Position numbers and translations under genes: made by a program. From Verrucomicrobiota bacterium (lineage in GTDB: Bacteria > Verrucomicrobiota > Verrucomicrobiia > Opitutales > Opitutaceae), in NCBI GenBank assembly GCA_023428905.1, contig JAEYWP010000025.1, forward strand, positions 3,302-67,301: a stretch of 64,000 nt of DNA. Direction: 5' to 3'. Below are positions 57,101 to 64,000 of the stretch, piece after piece; within the stretch, counting starts at the first letter, position 1, and each line of letters begins with the position of its first letter. The notes beneath the pieces were generated by a model. The model saw only the letters and a program-made list of their open reading frames with translations, was not told the origin of the DNA and ran no database searches.

Positions 57101-57547
57101 TCAATCCGACGCTGCTACCTCTGGCCAAAGGTCATCCGGTTTCTCGGCGCCGGCGCGGTGATCGGAGGGCAATCGGACGCCTTCGACGATGACATCCACC
57201 CGCGCGACCCCTTTGCCTGTCATCCCCATCACCTGCTTGCGCACCGCGGCCTGAACCTCGTAGGCGGTGCGGCCGATTTCGGCTCCGTAGAGAATCACCA
57301 GCCGGAGCTCGATGACGTACTGGTCGTTTTGGTCTTCATTGACCTTCACGCCGCGCTTGTCCGCCTCGCGATTCGAAATCAGCTCGCTGATCCCATCGAC
57401 AAAGCCACCACCGACACCGGCGACCCCCGAAACCTGAAGGGCGGCGAGGCGCACGATGCTGGCCACCACATCGAGATTGATGCGGATGTCACCCAGCTCA
57501 GGCTGGTCATCGAATCGTGCAGGAGGCGGAAACTCGTTGGGCTGCAT
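57101..57547 (-). CDS. Asp23/Gls24 family envelope stress response protein
   Basis: A 148-aa protein with the complete Asp23 (DUF322) domain: GDIRINLDVVASIVRLAALQVSGV in parts at about 19-43, VIELRLVILYGAEIGRTAYEVQAAVRKQV in parts, and VARVDVIVEGVRLP near 115-128. Asp23 proteins such as YqhY are linked to acetyl-CoA carboxylase control and to membrane stress. It is 66 bases downstream of accC, the same order as accB-accC-yqhY in Bacillus. Confidence 0.9.
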   Translation of the reverse strand: MQPNEFPPPARFDDQPELGDIRINLDVVASIVRLAALQVSGVAGVGGGFVDGISELISNREADKRGVKVNEDQNDQYVIELRLVILYGAEIGRTAYEVQAAVRKQVMGMTGKGVARVDVIVEGVRLPSDHRAGAEKPDDLWPEVAASD

Positions 57548-57613
57548 GGCGCTGACCCTAGCGGCGGGCGGAACGGTTTCAAGGCGCGGGATCGCTCCCT
57601 GACGTTATCTCCC

Positions 57614-58978
57614 TTAGGAGAACAAGTCCGTGGGCGTGCGACCGAGGAAGTCCTCCATGTAAGCGGTGGTCGCCTTGCCTTCGATGAAGGTGGGGTCGCT
57701 CATGATCGCCTTGTGGAGGGGAATGGTGGTTTTGATGCCGCGGACCAAATATTCGCTCAGGGCACGATAGGCGCGCTCCAGGGCTGTTTTGCGATTTGAT
57801 CCGTAGCAAATCAGCTTGCCGATCATCGAGTCGTAGTACGGCGGAATCGTGTACCCGCTGTAAACGTGGCTGTCGACGCGGACGCCGTGGCCCCCGGGCG
57901 CGTAATAGAGGCCGATCGTACCGGGCGAAGGAGCGAAGTTGCGTGCCGGATCCTCTGCGTTGATGCGGCACTCGATGGCATGCTTCTCGAATTTGATGTC
58001 GTTCTGGTCGAAATCCAGCTTCTCGCCATTTGCCACCCGGATCTGCTGCTTGATCAGGTCGACGCCGGTTACTTCCTCCGTCACCGGATGTTCCACCTGG
58101 ATGCGGGTGTTCATCTCGATGAAGTAGTAGTTACCCTTGGCATCCACGAGGAACTCGATCGTGCCGGCGTTTTCGTAAGCCGCGGCTGCTGCGGCGCGGA
58201 CGGCAGCTTTTCCCATCTTCTTCCGCAAGTCAGGCGTGAGGAAAGGGGAGGGGGATTCTTCGATGAGCTTCTGGTGGCGGCGTTGGACGGAGCAGTCGCG
58301 CTCGCCCAAATGCAGGACCTTGCCGTGGCTGTCCGCCAGGATCTGAAACTCGATATGGCGAGGACGCTCGATGTATTTTTCGATGTAGACCGCCCCATTG
58401 CCGAAGGCTTTCTCGGCCTCGTTGCGGGCGACGTGATACTCCTTGGCGAACGAAACGTCGTTGTGGGCAATACGCATGCCGCGCCCGCCTCCGCCGGCCA
58501 CCGCCTTGATGATGACCGGGTAACCGATTTTGCGGGCGATTTTGACGGCTTCCGCTTCGCTGTCGACCGGTCCGTCACTGCCCGGGACCGTCGGGACTCC
58601 GGCTTTCTTTACTGTATCCTTGGCGATGGACTTATCGCCCATCATCTTGATGCTCTTAGATTTAGGCCCGATGAACTTAATATTGCAGGACTCGCACTGC
58701 TCGGCAAATTTGGCGTTCTCGGAAAGGAAGCCGTAACCGGGGTGGATGGCGTCCACATCGGCGATCTCGGCCGCGCTGATGATGCGGTCCGACCGCAGGT
58801 AGCTGTCCGAGCTTTTGGGGCCTCCGATGCAGATGGCTTCATCGGCGAGCTGCACGTGGAGTGACTGCACGTCTGCCTCCGAATAAACCGCGAGGGTTTT
58901 GATGCCGAGTTCCCGGCAGGCGCGGACGATGCGGAGGGCAATTTCACCGCGATTCGCGATGAGAATCTTCTGAATCAT
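57614..58978 (-). CDS. accC: Acetyl-CoA carboxylase, biotin carboxylase subunit
   Basis: A 454-aa ATP-grasp enzyme that carboxylates biotin on AccB in fatty acid synthesis. The N-terminal domain starts IQKILIANRGEIALRIVRA. The ATP-grasp domain shows the Gly-rich loop AVAGGGGRGMR (about 160-170) and the GTIEFLVDAKGNYYFIEMN region (about 272-290) with metal-binding Glu. RIQVEHPVTEEVTG follows. All active-site parts are visible. It follows accB by 92 bases and is followed by Asp23 and AmaP genes. Confidence 0.96.
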   Translation of the reverse strand: MIQKILIANRGEIALRIVRACRELGIKTLAVYSEADVQSLHVQLADEAICIGGPKSSDSYLRSDRIISAAEIADVDAIHPGYGFLSENAKFAEQCESCNIKFIGPKSKSIKMMGDKSIAKDTVKKAGVPTVPGSDGPVDSEAEAVKIARKIGYPVIIKAVAGGGGRGMRIAHNDVSFAKEYHVARNEAEKAFGNGAVYIEKYIERPRHIEFQILADSHGKVLHLGERDCSVQRRHQKLIEESPSPFLTPDLRKKMGKAAVRAAAAAAYENAGTIEFLVDAKGNYYFIEMNTRIQVEHPVTEEVTGVDLIKQQIRVANGEKLDFDQNDIKFEKHAIECRINAEDPARNFAPSPGTIGLYYAPGGHGVRVDSHVYSGYTIPPYYDSMIGKLICYGSNRKTALERAYRALSEYLVRGIKTTIPLHKAIMSDPTFIEGKATTAYMEDFLGRTPTDLFS

Positions 58979-59070
58979 AAAATGACGAAACCACTAACGC
59001 ACACTGGGATGGCAATCCTGTGACGGGATTGATCCGCACCAGCGTGGATTAGTGGCTTTAGTTGGACTGG

Positions 59071-59556
59071 TTAGCCCTGTTTGACCTTGAAGAGGCGCTG
59101 CCCGTATTCGACGGGCTGCCCGTTCTCGACGAGGGTTTCGAGAATCGTTCCCTTCGTCTCCGATTGGATCTCGTTCATGATCTTCATCGCCTCAATGATG
59201 CAGACGACGCTGGTCTCCGTGACTTTGGAGCCGTTTTCCACGAACGACTTACTTTCGGGCGAGGGAGAACGGTAAAACGTTCCGACCATCGGCGACTTGA
59301 TGTAGGTGACGCCGGCCTCGTCGGCGGCGGCCGCGGCTGGACCAACCCCGAGTGCGGGTGTGGCCGAAGCGATGGGAGCAGCCGTTTCGCTCCCGGCTGC
59401 GAACGGCGGGTTGGATCCCCGGCTGCTCGACACCACCGGGAGGCCATTGGCGCCCCGCCGGATCTTAAGTTTAAAGCCCTCTTCCTCGACCGCGAATTCG
59501 GTCAAATCCGAGCGCTTCATCAGGTCGATGATCAGCTTGATCTGTTTTAGGTCCAA
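59071..59556 (-). CDS. accB: Acetyl-CoA carboxylase, biotin carboxyl carrier protein
   Basis: A 161-aa BCCP. The C-terminal lipoyl-like domain (about 82-161) has SPMVGTFYRSPSPES and the biotinylation site EAMKIMNEI (Lys near 126). The Ala/Pro-rich linker lies at about 42-80. The conserved N-terminus MDLKQIKLIIDLMKRSDLTEF in parts requires a TTG start at 59556; an internal ATG at 59520 would remove the conserved first helix. A rare start codon here may limit AccB synthesis. It heads accB-accC-Asp23-AmaP. Confidence 0.95.
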   Translation of the reverse strand: MDLKQIKLIIDLMKRSDLTEFAVEEEGFKLKIRRGANGLPVVSSSRGSNPPFAAGSETAAPIASATPALGVGPAAAAADEAGVTYIKSPMVGTFYRSPSPESKSFVENGSKVTETSVVCIIEAMKIMNEIQSETKGTILETLVENGQPVEYGQRLFKVKQG

Positions 59557-59868
59557 AGGGTGCCTGGGTTGAGTTGAGCAGATGGACGCGACGTTAGTAG
59601 ATTAAACAGGGGTGGCGTTCAAAAAGAACTTTGCGATCCCATGCAACCCCCGATTTCTGGCCGATTTTAAGTGAAAATCCCCAAAATTTGGGAGTTTTCG
59701 GGTGAAAATGGGCGCTTCGGCAGGGGATTTTGAGCGAGGTGCTAGCCTCGTTAGAAAGCCTTTGGGAAAAAGCAACGAACCCCAAAATGGGCTGAAAAGG
59801 GGGCTCTGCGCGGGGGTTTGGCTGCGAAAAAGGCGGATTTTGGGTCGTTTCGCGGTAAGAAGCCACGT
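59557..59868. other. Intergenic region between fkp and accB
   Basis: These 312 bases hold the accB promoter (59594-59622, minus). Further on lies a purine-skewed stretch with an imperfect dyad around 59676-59702 (GAAAATCCC and GGGAGTTTTC around CAAAATTT) that may form a hairpin after fkp. Several short GAAAAT and CCCCAAAAT repeats are present. No gene is seen. Confidence 0.5.
59594..59622 (-). promoter_or_regulatory. Sigma-70-type promoter of accB
   Basis: On the minus strand TTGAAC (59622-59617) and TACTAA (59599-59594) are separated by 17 bases. The predicted transcript has a leader of about 30 bases before the TTG start of accB. Confidence 0.55.
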
Positions 59869-62775
59869 TTAGGTGCGGGTCACCTCGAATCCTCGATGAC
59901 ATATCGAAAAGTCGACGAAACGGCTGCCCGGGAGTGGACCGTGTTGGCTGAGTTTGCGCCGCATCCGTCGTCCGGCGGCGGGATCGGTCGCCCAGAGCAG
60001 CATAAAGCCTCCCCCGCCGGCCCCGAGGAGCTTGCACGCGGCGAGGTCGGTGCCGCAGGAGGCGACGAGCGCATCAATCGCAGGCGGCGAGGTTCCGGCA
60101 TCGAGCGCGCGATTGAGCCGCCATGAACGCTGAATCGCCCGGATGGCCTGCGTCCGGTTCCTCGCTTGGAAGGCGGCGGCGGCCCGGTGGGCGTTTGCGC
60201 GAATGGATCCGAGAACCCGCTGCGTGTGCTGCCGCCGCAGGAACATATCACGGACGATTTCGCGGAGGATGGCTTTTGCGAGTCGGGTGATGCCGGTGTA
60301 GTAGAGCAAGAGCTCCCCGCTCTCGGCCGCCGACTCAAGGAGGTGCGGATCGATCTGGCGCACGTGTGGCTGCTGGCGGTCTCCCGCGTTCGTCGTGATC
60401 AGTTTCGCGCCCGGATAGAGTGCCCCGGCCTGGTCCTGCCATCCTCCGCCGGTCGTCAGAAGTTGTTCCACTGCGAGGGTCCGGTCGTATAGGTCGACGG
60501 TGTTCCATCCCAAACCGAGCGCGGCGTTCAGGGTACCGAGGACCGTCGCCGCGAGGATGGACGACGTTCCCAAGCCCGACCCTTTGGGCACGGCGCTTAA
60601 GACAGAGATGTCTAATCCGCCTCCTAAGCGGCGCAGGAGTGAAGAAAGGCCTCCCTTCGGTGCGTTTTTGCTGAATTCAGGCAAGAAACCGGCCACCGCC
60701 ACGCATGCTTTGAGGAGGCTAAAGGCTCCGTTAGGATCTGAGTAATCTTGGAGCTGGGTGCCTGACGTCACCGTTTCCTGCGTTCCCTGATCGATTGACC
60801 GGAGGACCAAGGCGAGGCCCGGGCGGAATCGCACAAACGCATGGATGGGTGACTGGCCGTTGAGCTGGACGGCGACGTTGAGCACCGCTCCGCCTGCCGC
60901 AAGACAGTAGGGAGGCGTGTCAGACCACCCTCCGGCCAGATCGAGGCGCGCAGGGCTGCGGCCCCACGCCATCTGATCAGGCGCTAGCTTTCTTTGGGGT
61001 TGAGCAGGTGTGAGGCGCAGGGAAGCGACGATGCGGTCCCTCAGCTCCTGGTAGGCATCATCGGTTGAGCGTCGGCCCTTTGCCTCCAGTTCCTGGGTGA
61101 AAAGGCGGTGCCGGGCGCGCTCCAGCGGGGCGGAGCGCGTCGACTCCGAGGATGTTTTGAACATCGGAGCGAGCGCGGGCGCGTCGCGCCGGATGAAGGC
61201 GGCGAGGCTCGCTAAATCCCCGCCAAAGGCAGGCTCGGGAGCCTGACGTTGCTGTCCCAGTCGCGCGCGATAGGATTCCGCTATGGCGGAGGCGCGTTGC
61301 CGGAAGCTTCGCACCAGCGATACGGCTGCGGGGAGTTCGCGGGCCGATACACGAGGTGTGTTGAGCCACGCCAGGGAGGACCGGTTGTCGGGGGACGCCG
61401 CGAAGAACCACTCAACCAACGTTTGATCGATCTGTTCAGCGCGGACGATCGGGTAGAGGCGTGCGTCAAAGATGTCGTTATCCGCCAGCTGCAAACCCCG
61501 CCGGCTGAGCCACTGGAGCGCGGGTTGGCCGCAAATGGTGGCCTCAGGAATAACGCCGCGCAGGGTGTCATCGATTGCGTACGGGCGAACGATGAACCGG
61601 TCACCGTTGCCGGTGGGCGCCACCTCCAGACATTCGCCTGCCGCCAGGTTACGTACGGAGGAGCCGGGGGGCAGACCTGTGACCACGTTGTCTCCTCCCA
61701 GGCGAACGGCGTGCGTTTGGGCGCACCCCTCCACCCACGCACGGCGCGGCTTTGCTTTCGCCAGAGCGAATGGAGTCACCGTGGCCGAGGCGAGGAGACA
61801 GTCCCTGGTCGCGGCTTGCGACTGAAGCTGCTCCATGGACTCAAGAAGCTGGCGGGACGACCCCAGGTGGTGAAAGTGTCCGGACGGCAGCGGGATCAGG
61901 GCCGAGGTGAGATGCCGGGCGCCTGCCAGTCGCAGGGCTTTTGATACCCGCCTCTTCTTCCCAAGGCAGGCGCCCACCTCGGTGTAAAGGTCCAGCCAGC
62001 GCGGCAACCCGTCTTCGGTGGCAAAACGCTGGCGGGACTTGTCCCACCCGCATCGTGCGAACAGGACGGCGAGCGCCTCGGTGCTCAGGAACCAGAGCCC
62101 CGTATCCACAAGACAATGACAATGACGGCTTCGCTCGCGCAGGTCTTCGAGGGAAGGCTTTTGGGCGACGGCCTGGATGGCGATTGGGCCGGAAGCGGGG
62201 ACGCTGGAGGAACGTGCCGTATAAAAGACGCCGAAGTGGCGAGCGGTTTCGGGGGGCACCGGCATGCCGACGGGGACCACGTCGGCGTGGACCGCTGGGA
62301 TCTCGGCAGCATCGAAGCGAAGCCAGACGTCACCGGAGGCGACGAGCACGGCGGCCCTGGGTCCTGCTTCAGAGAGCGCTTCGCGAAAAAGGGGAAGTTG
62401 GAGGTCCGCCAGAACCCGATCCGGCTCCGCGGGCATCAGGGCGGCCATCTCGGGGGTTGGAATAAACGCCTTTCCGAGGGTGGCGTAGGCGGGCAGCCGT
62501 CGACTTTCACCTCCGGCGTGCAGGACCAGGCGTTGCCGGGCCTTGATCCAGCTCTCCAGGCGCATCCCTTTCCCCTGCTCCCGCCACGCGGCATACAGGA
62601 GATGCACCGTTCCCCCGCCGGACCCCAGTCGTCGTGCTGGAGGGTCGCTGCTGACATAGGTAGGCGCGTGATCGCTTCCGGCGACCCGCCGCAGCCACGA
62701 GGGGAGCCGAGGTGGTTCGGAACGTATGAAATCCGCCACGGCAGGCGGCACGGAGAGCAGTGTCTCTGGAGGCAT
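59869..62775 (-). CDS. fkp: Bifunctional L-fucokinase / L-fucose-1-phosphate guanylyltransferase
   Basis: A 968-aa fusion enzyme for L-fucose salvage: fucose to fucose 1-phosphate to GDP-fucose. The N-terminal part (about 60-440) matches the fucose pyrophosphorylase/L-fucokinase domain (PF07959 type), starting with a GSGGGTVHLLY nucleotide-binding loop near 52-62. The C-terminal third is a GHMP kinase, with WGRSPARLDLAGGWSDTPPY near 606-625 and the ATP loop PKGSGLGTSSILAA near 726-739. Length and order match Fkp of Bacteroides (949 aa). The start at 62775 is preceded by a GC-rich leader. It is transcribed alone, divergent from the rRNA operon. Confidence 0.9.
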   Translation of the reverse strand: MPPETLLSVPPAVADFIRSEPPRLPSWLRRVAGSDHAPTYVSSDPPARRLGSGGGTVHLLYAAWREQGKGMRLESWIKARQRLVLHAGGESRRLPAYATLGKAFIPTPEMAALMPAEPDRVLADLQLPLFREALSEAGPRAAVLVASGDVWLRFDAAEIPAVHADVVPVGMPVPPETARHFGVFYTARSSSVPASGPIAIQAVAQKPSLEDLRERSRHCHCLVDTGLWFLSTEALAVLFARCGWDKSRQRFATEDGLPRWLDLYTEVGACLGKKRRVSKALRLAGARHLTSALIPLPSGHFHHLGSSRQLLESMEQLQSQAATRDCLLASATVTPFALAKAKPRRAWVEGCAQTHAVRLGGDNVVTGLPPGSSVRNLAAGECLEVAPTGNGDRFIVRPYAIDDTLRGVIPEATICGQPALQWLSRRGLQLADNDIFDARLYPIVRAEQIDQTLVEWFFAASPDNRSSLAWLNTPRVSARELPAAVSLVRSFRQRASAIAESYRARLGQQRQAPEPAFGGDLASLAAFIRRDAPALAPMFKTSSESTRSAPLERARHRLFTQELEAKGRRSTDDAYQELRDRIVASLRLTPAQPQRKLAPDQMAWGRSPARLDLAGGWSDTPPYCLAAGGAVLNVAVQLNGQSPIHAFVRFRPGLALVLRSIDQGTQETVTSGTQLQDYSDPNGAFSLLKACVAVAGFLPEFSKNAPKGGLSSLLRRLGGGLDISVLSAVPKGSGLGTSSILAATVLGTLNAALGLGWNTVDLYDRTLAVEQLLTTGGGWQDQAGALYPGAKLITTNAGDRQQPHVRQIDPHLLESAAESGELLLYYTGITRLAKAILREIVRDMFLRRQHTQRVLGSIRANAHRAAAAFQARNRTQAIRAIQRSWRLNRALDAGTSPPAIDALVASCGTDLAACKLLGAGGGGFMLLWATDPAAGRRMRRKLSQHGPLPGSRFVDFSICHRGFEVTRT

Positions 62776-63095
62776 GAAGAGAAGATGACGTGGGGGTGGG
62801 CGTCTCAGAGCCTGCAGGAAAGAGGAGGCCGAGACAACCCCGCCGACTCCGGGGTTGAGTAGTTATGCTTCAACTACACGTAAGCGACCGCGCTCGAGGC
62901 CGGCCTCGCATGCGTTGCTTCAGGCTTGGAAAACGGTCCTCTTCCTAAAATTCTGCATCCGTAGTCAACTGCCTCACAACAAGTTAAGTATGAGACGTGC
63001 GAATTTCTAAAAAACTCCTTGAGGTGGGGCGGGGGATTTCCATTGTCCGCACTCCCTTCTGCGGCGGTGACGTAAAAAGCACCGACAACGAAGGG

Positions 63096-63509
63096 AGTTC
63101 TTTGACCGATCGACCAAGCGAGATTCGAAAAGAATTCTCTGAAAAATCTTCAGAAAGTTTCTTGACCGAAGCGAGGCGATCCGATCTCTTAACCCTCCCT
63201 TCACGAAAAGGTGGCATCTAAAAAATGGCGCCGAGTGAAGTGAGTTCTTTGAGCTGACGGAGCGAAGCGAAGGTCTCGAAAAAATCTGAAAGAAAGTTCA
63301 GAAAAGATCTTGACCGAAGCACGCTAAAGTGACTGAGTCGAAACCTTTCTCTTCGAAAGCGGCATCTAAGAAATGCCGGCCGAGAAGCGAAAATGTTCTT
63401 CGAAACAATCACGCTAGCGGGCCTCGAAAAGATTTCTGAAAAGTTTCAGAAAAAGTCTTGACGAAAGCAACGCGAGTCGGTTTGTTGGAACTCTTTCCTC
63501 GAAAGAGGA
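63096..63509 (+). repeat. Three imperfect ~148-bp tandem repeats in the rRNA leader
   Basis: Each unit runs in the same order: an (A/T)GTTCTT(T/C)GA motif (63096, 63243, 63394), a TCTGAAA...TTCAGA hairpin (63138-63154, 63285-63302, 63435-63450), TTGACC or TTGACG (63162, 63310, 63458, exactly 148 apart) followed by GAAGC or AAAGC. Units 1 and 2 then share GGCATCTAA-AAATG (63213 and 63361). Units differ in the variable parts but keep the hairpins, which points to selection on structure. Confidence 0.75.
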
Positions 63510-63521
63510 AGCTCTTTGAAA
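63510..63521 (+). promoter_or_regulatory. boxA-like antitermination site before 16S
   Basis: AGCTCTTTGAAA resembles the boxA element (TGCTCTTTAACA) that recruits NusB/S10 for rRNA antitermination. It lies about 120 bases before 16S and follows a TCCTC-GAAA-GAGGA hairpin (63496-63509), the order hairpin-then-boxA seen in other rRNA leaders. Confidence 0.6.
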
Positions 63522-63633
63522 TTTACTTTGTGCGATTGATTGGGACCCCCAATCAACAATTCAATATTAGATATGTAGTACCGAGGTAAAACTCAGTACT
63601 GCAGTAGTTCATGAATCACTAGGTTCAGAACTC

Positions 63634-64000
<367 letters not shown>

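Larger units (their letters stand above)
62776..63633 (+). other. Long rRNA operon leader/promoter region
   Basis: The 858 bases between fkp and 16S contain no gene; short open frames on both strands here are chance frames inside repeats. Near fkp there are two dyads (CAACCCCG/CGGGGTTG at 62835-62857 and GTAGTT/AACTAC at 62859-62877). From 63042 onwards there are dyads, boxA-like motifs and TTGAC boxes in three tandem units. Two hairpins follow before 16S: TTGATTGG/CCAATCAA (63536-63556) and AGTACCGAG/CTCAGTACT (63577-63600, one mismatch). No convincing -10 box was found. Confidence 0.6.

Noticed and set aside
62910..62975. A tRNA-Ser-like anticodon loop (CTTGGAAAAC)
   Set aside because: The flanking bases do not pair into an anticodon stem, and no T-arm or acceptor stem could be found.
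62984..63412. Several 60-80 codon frames on both strands in the rRNA leader
   Set aside because: They arise inside the tandem leader repeats and differ between repeat units; nothing suggests translation.
63162..63486. TTGAC boxes in the rRNA leader as certain -35 elements
   Set aside because: At 16-18 bases downstream the sequences (such as TCTCTT, CTGAGT, TTTGTT) are poor -10 boxes; the promoter reading is kept only as a possibility.

Overview
The window is high-GC bacterial chromosome from the phylum Verrucomicrobiota, most likely an Opitutaceae-type organism. The best evidence is the 5' end of a 16S rRNA gene at the right edge. It carries ACACCTACGGGTGG at 63987-64000, where most bacteria have ACTCCTACGGGAGG; this is the EUB338-III type signature of Verrucomicrobia. 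A PEP-CTERM protein with autotransporter-type beta-strand repeats, several ECF sigma factor modules and a full Gram-negative envelope gene set agree with this. No phage, insertion sequence, CRISPR array or tRNA gene was found. The region reads as core or lineage-conserved chromosome rather than an island.

Layout: 1-8001 is a tightly overlapping plus-strand operon of membrane proteins around a MoxR ATPase (B-box zinc-finger protein, DUF4129, DUF4350, MoxR, DUF58, SpoIIM-like, RDD). 8068-10870 is an ECF sigma factor with its own ECF-type promoter and a fused anti-sigma/von Willebrand A protein. 10871-11235 holds extragenic repeats, followed by a minus-strand PEP-CTERM surface protein. 14095-18033 is tesA divergent from a ybbA/ybbP-type ABC exporter. 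18111-20349 carries slyD, a polyphosphate glucokinase and an FAD oxidoreductase. 20461-27404 is a LytS/LytTR two-component pair followed by a MacA/MacB-type efflux system split over four genes. 27415-31348 (minus) carries a coiled-coil protein of unknown function, an extended nucleotide kinase, and a second ECF sigma/anti-sigma/periplasmic sensor operon. 31543-35459 is a DUF1328-like gene behind a sigma-54-like promoter, then an AlgB/KinB-like pair and a DUF3185-like protein.

35465-43400 is mostly minus strand: a U32 peptidase-family protein, an OxyR-like regulator divergent from a small membrane protein, and an operon from a mutarotase through tatA, an Smr protein and an AIM24-family protein to a DUF4199 protein. 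43573-47106 is an NfeD/NfeD/flotillin (FloA) membrane-microdomain operon. 47137-50733 has a RodZ-like protein and FtsK. 50840-56665 carries manA, an AsmA-like protein, grpE-dnaJ, rfaE2, purN and prmA. 56673-59556 (minus) is accB-accC-Asp23-AmaP, the same neighbourhood as accBC-yqhY in Firmicutes. 59869-62775 is the fused L-fucokinase/fucose-1-phosphate guanylyltransferase gene fkp. 62776-63633 is the rRNA leader, built from three imperfect repeats of about 148 bp.

The most interesting signals are mainly regulatory. An OxyR-type operator with correct 11-bp phasing sits between a LysR regulator that lacks the peroxidatic cysteine and a 62-aa membrane protein. Two unrelated ECF loci share a GTAA-N16-to-18-CGT promoter. 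A near-consensus sigma-54 site lies next to an NtrC-family regulator. The rRNA leader carries four boxA-like motifs in a tandem array. No wholly new defence or biosynthetic system could be supported.
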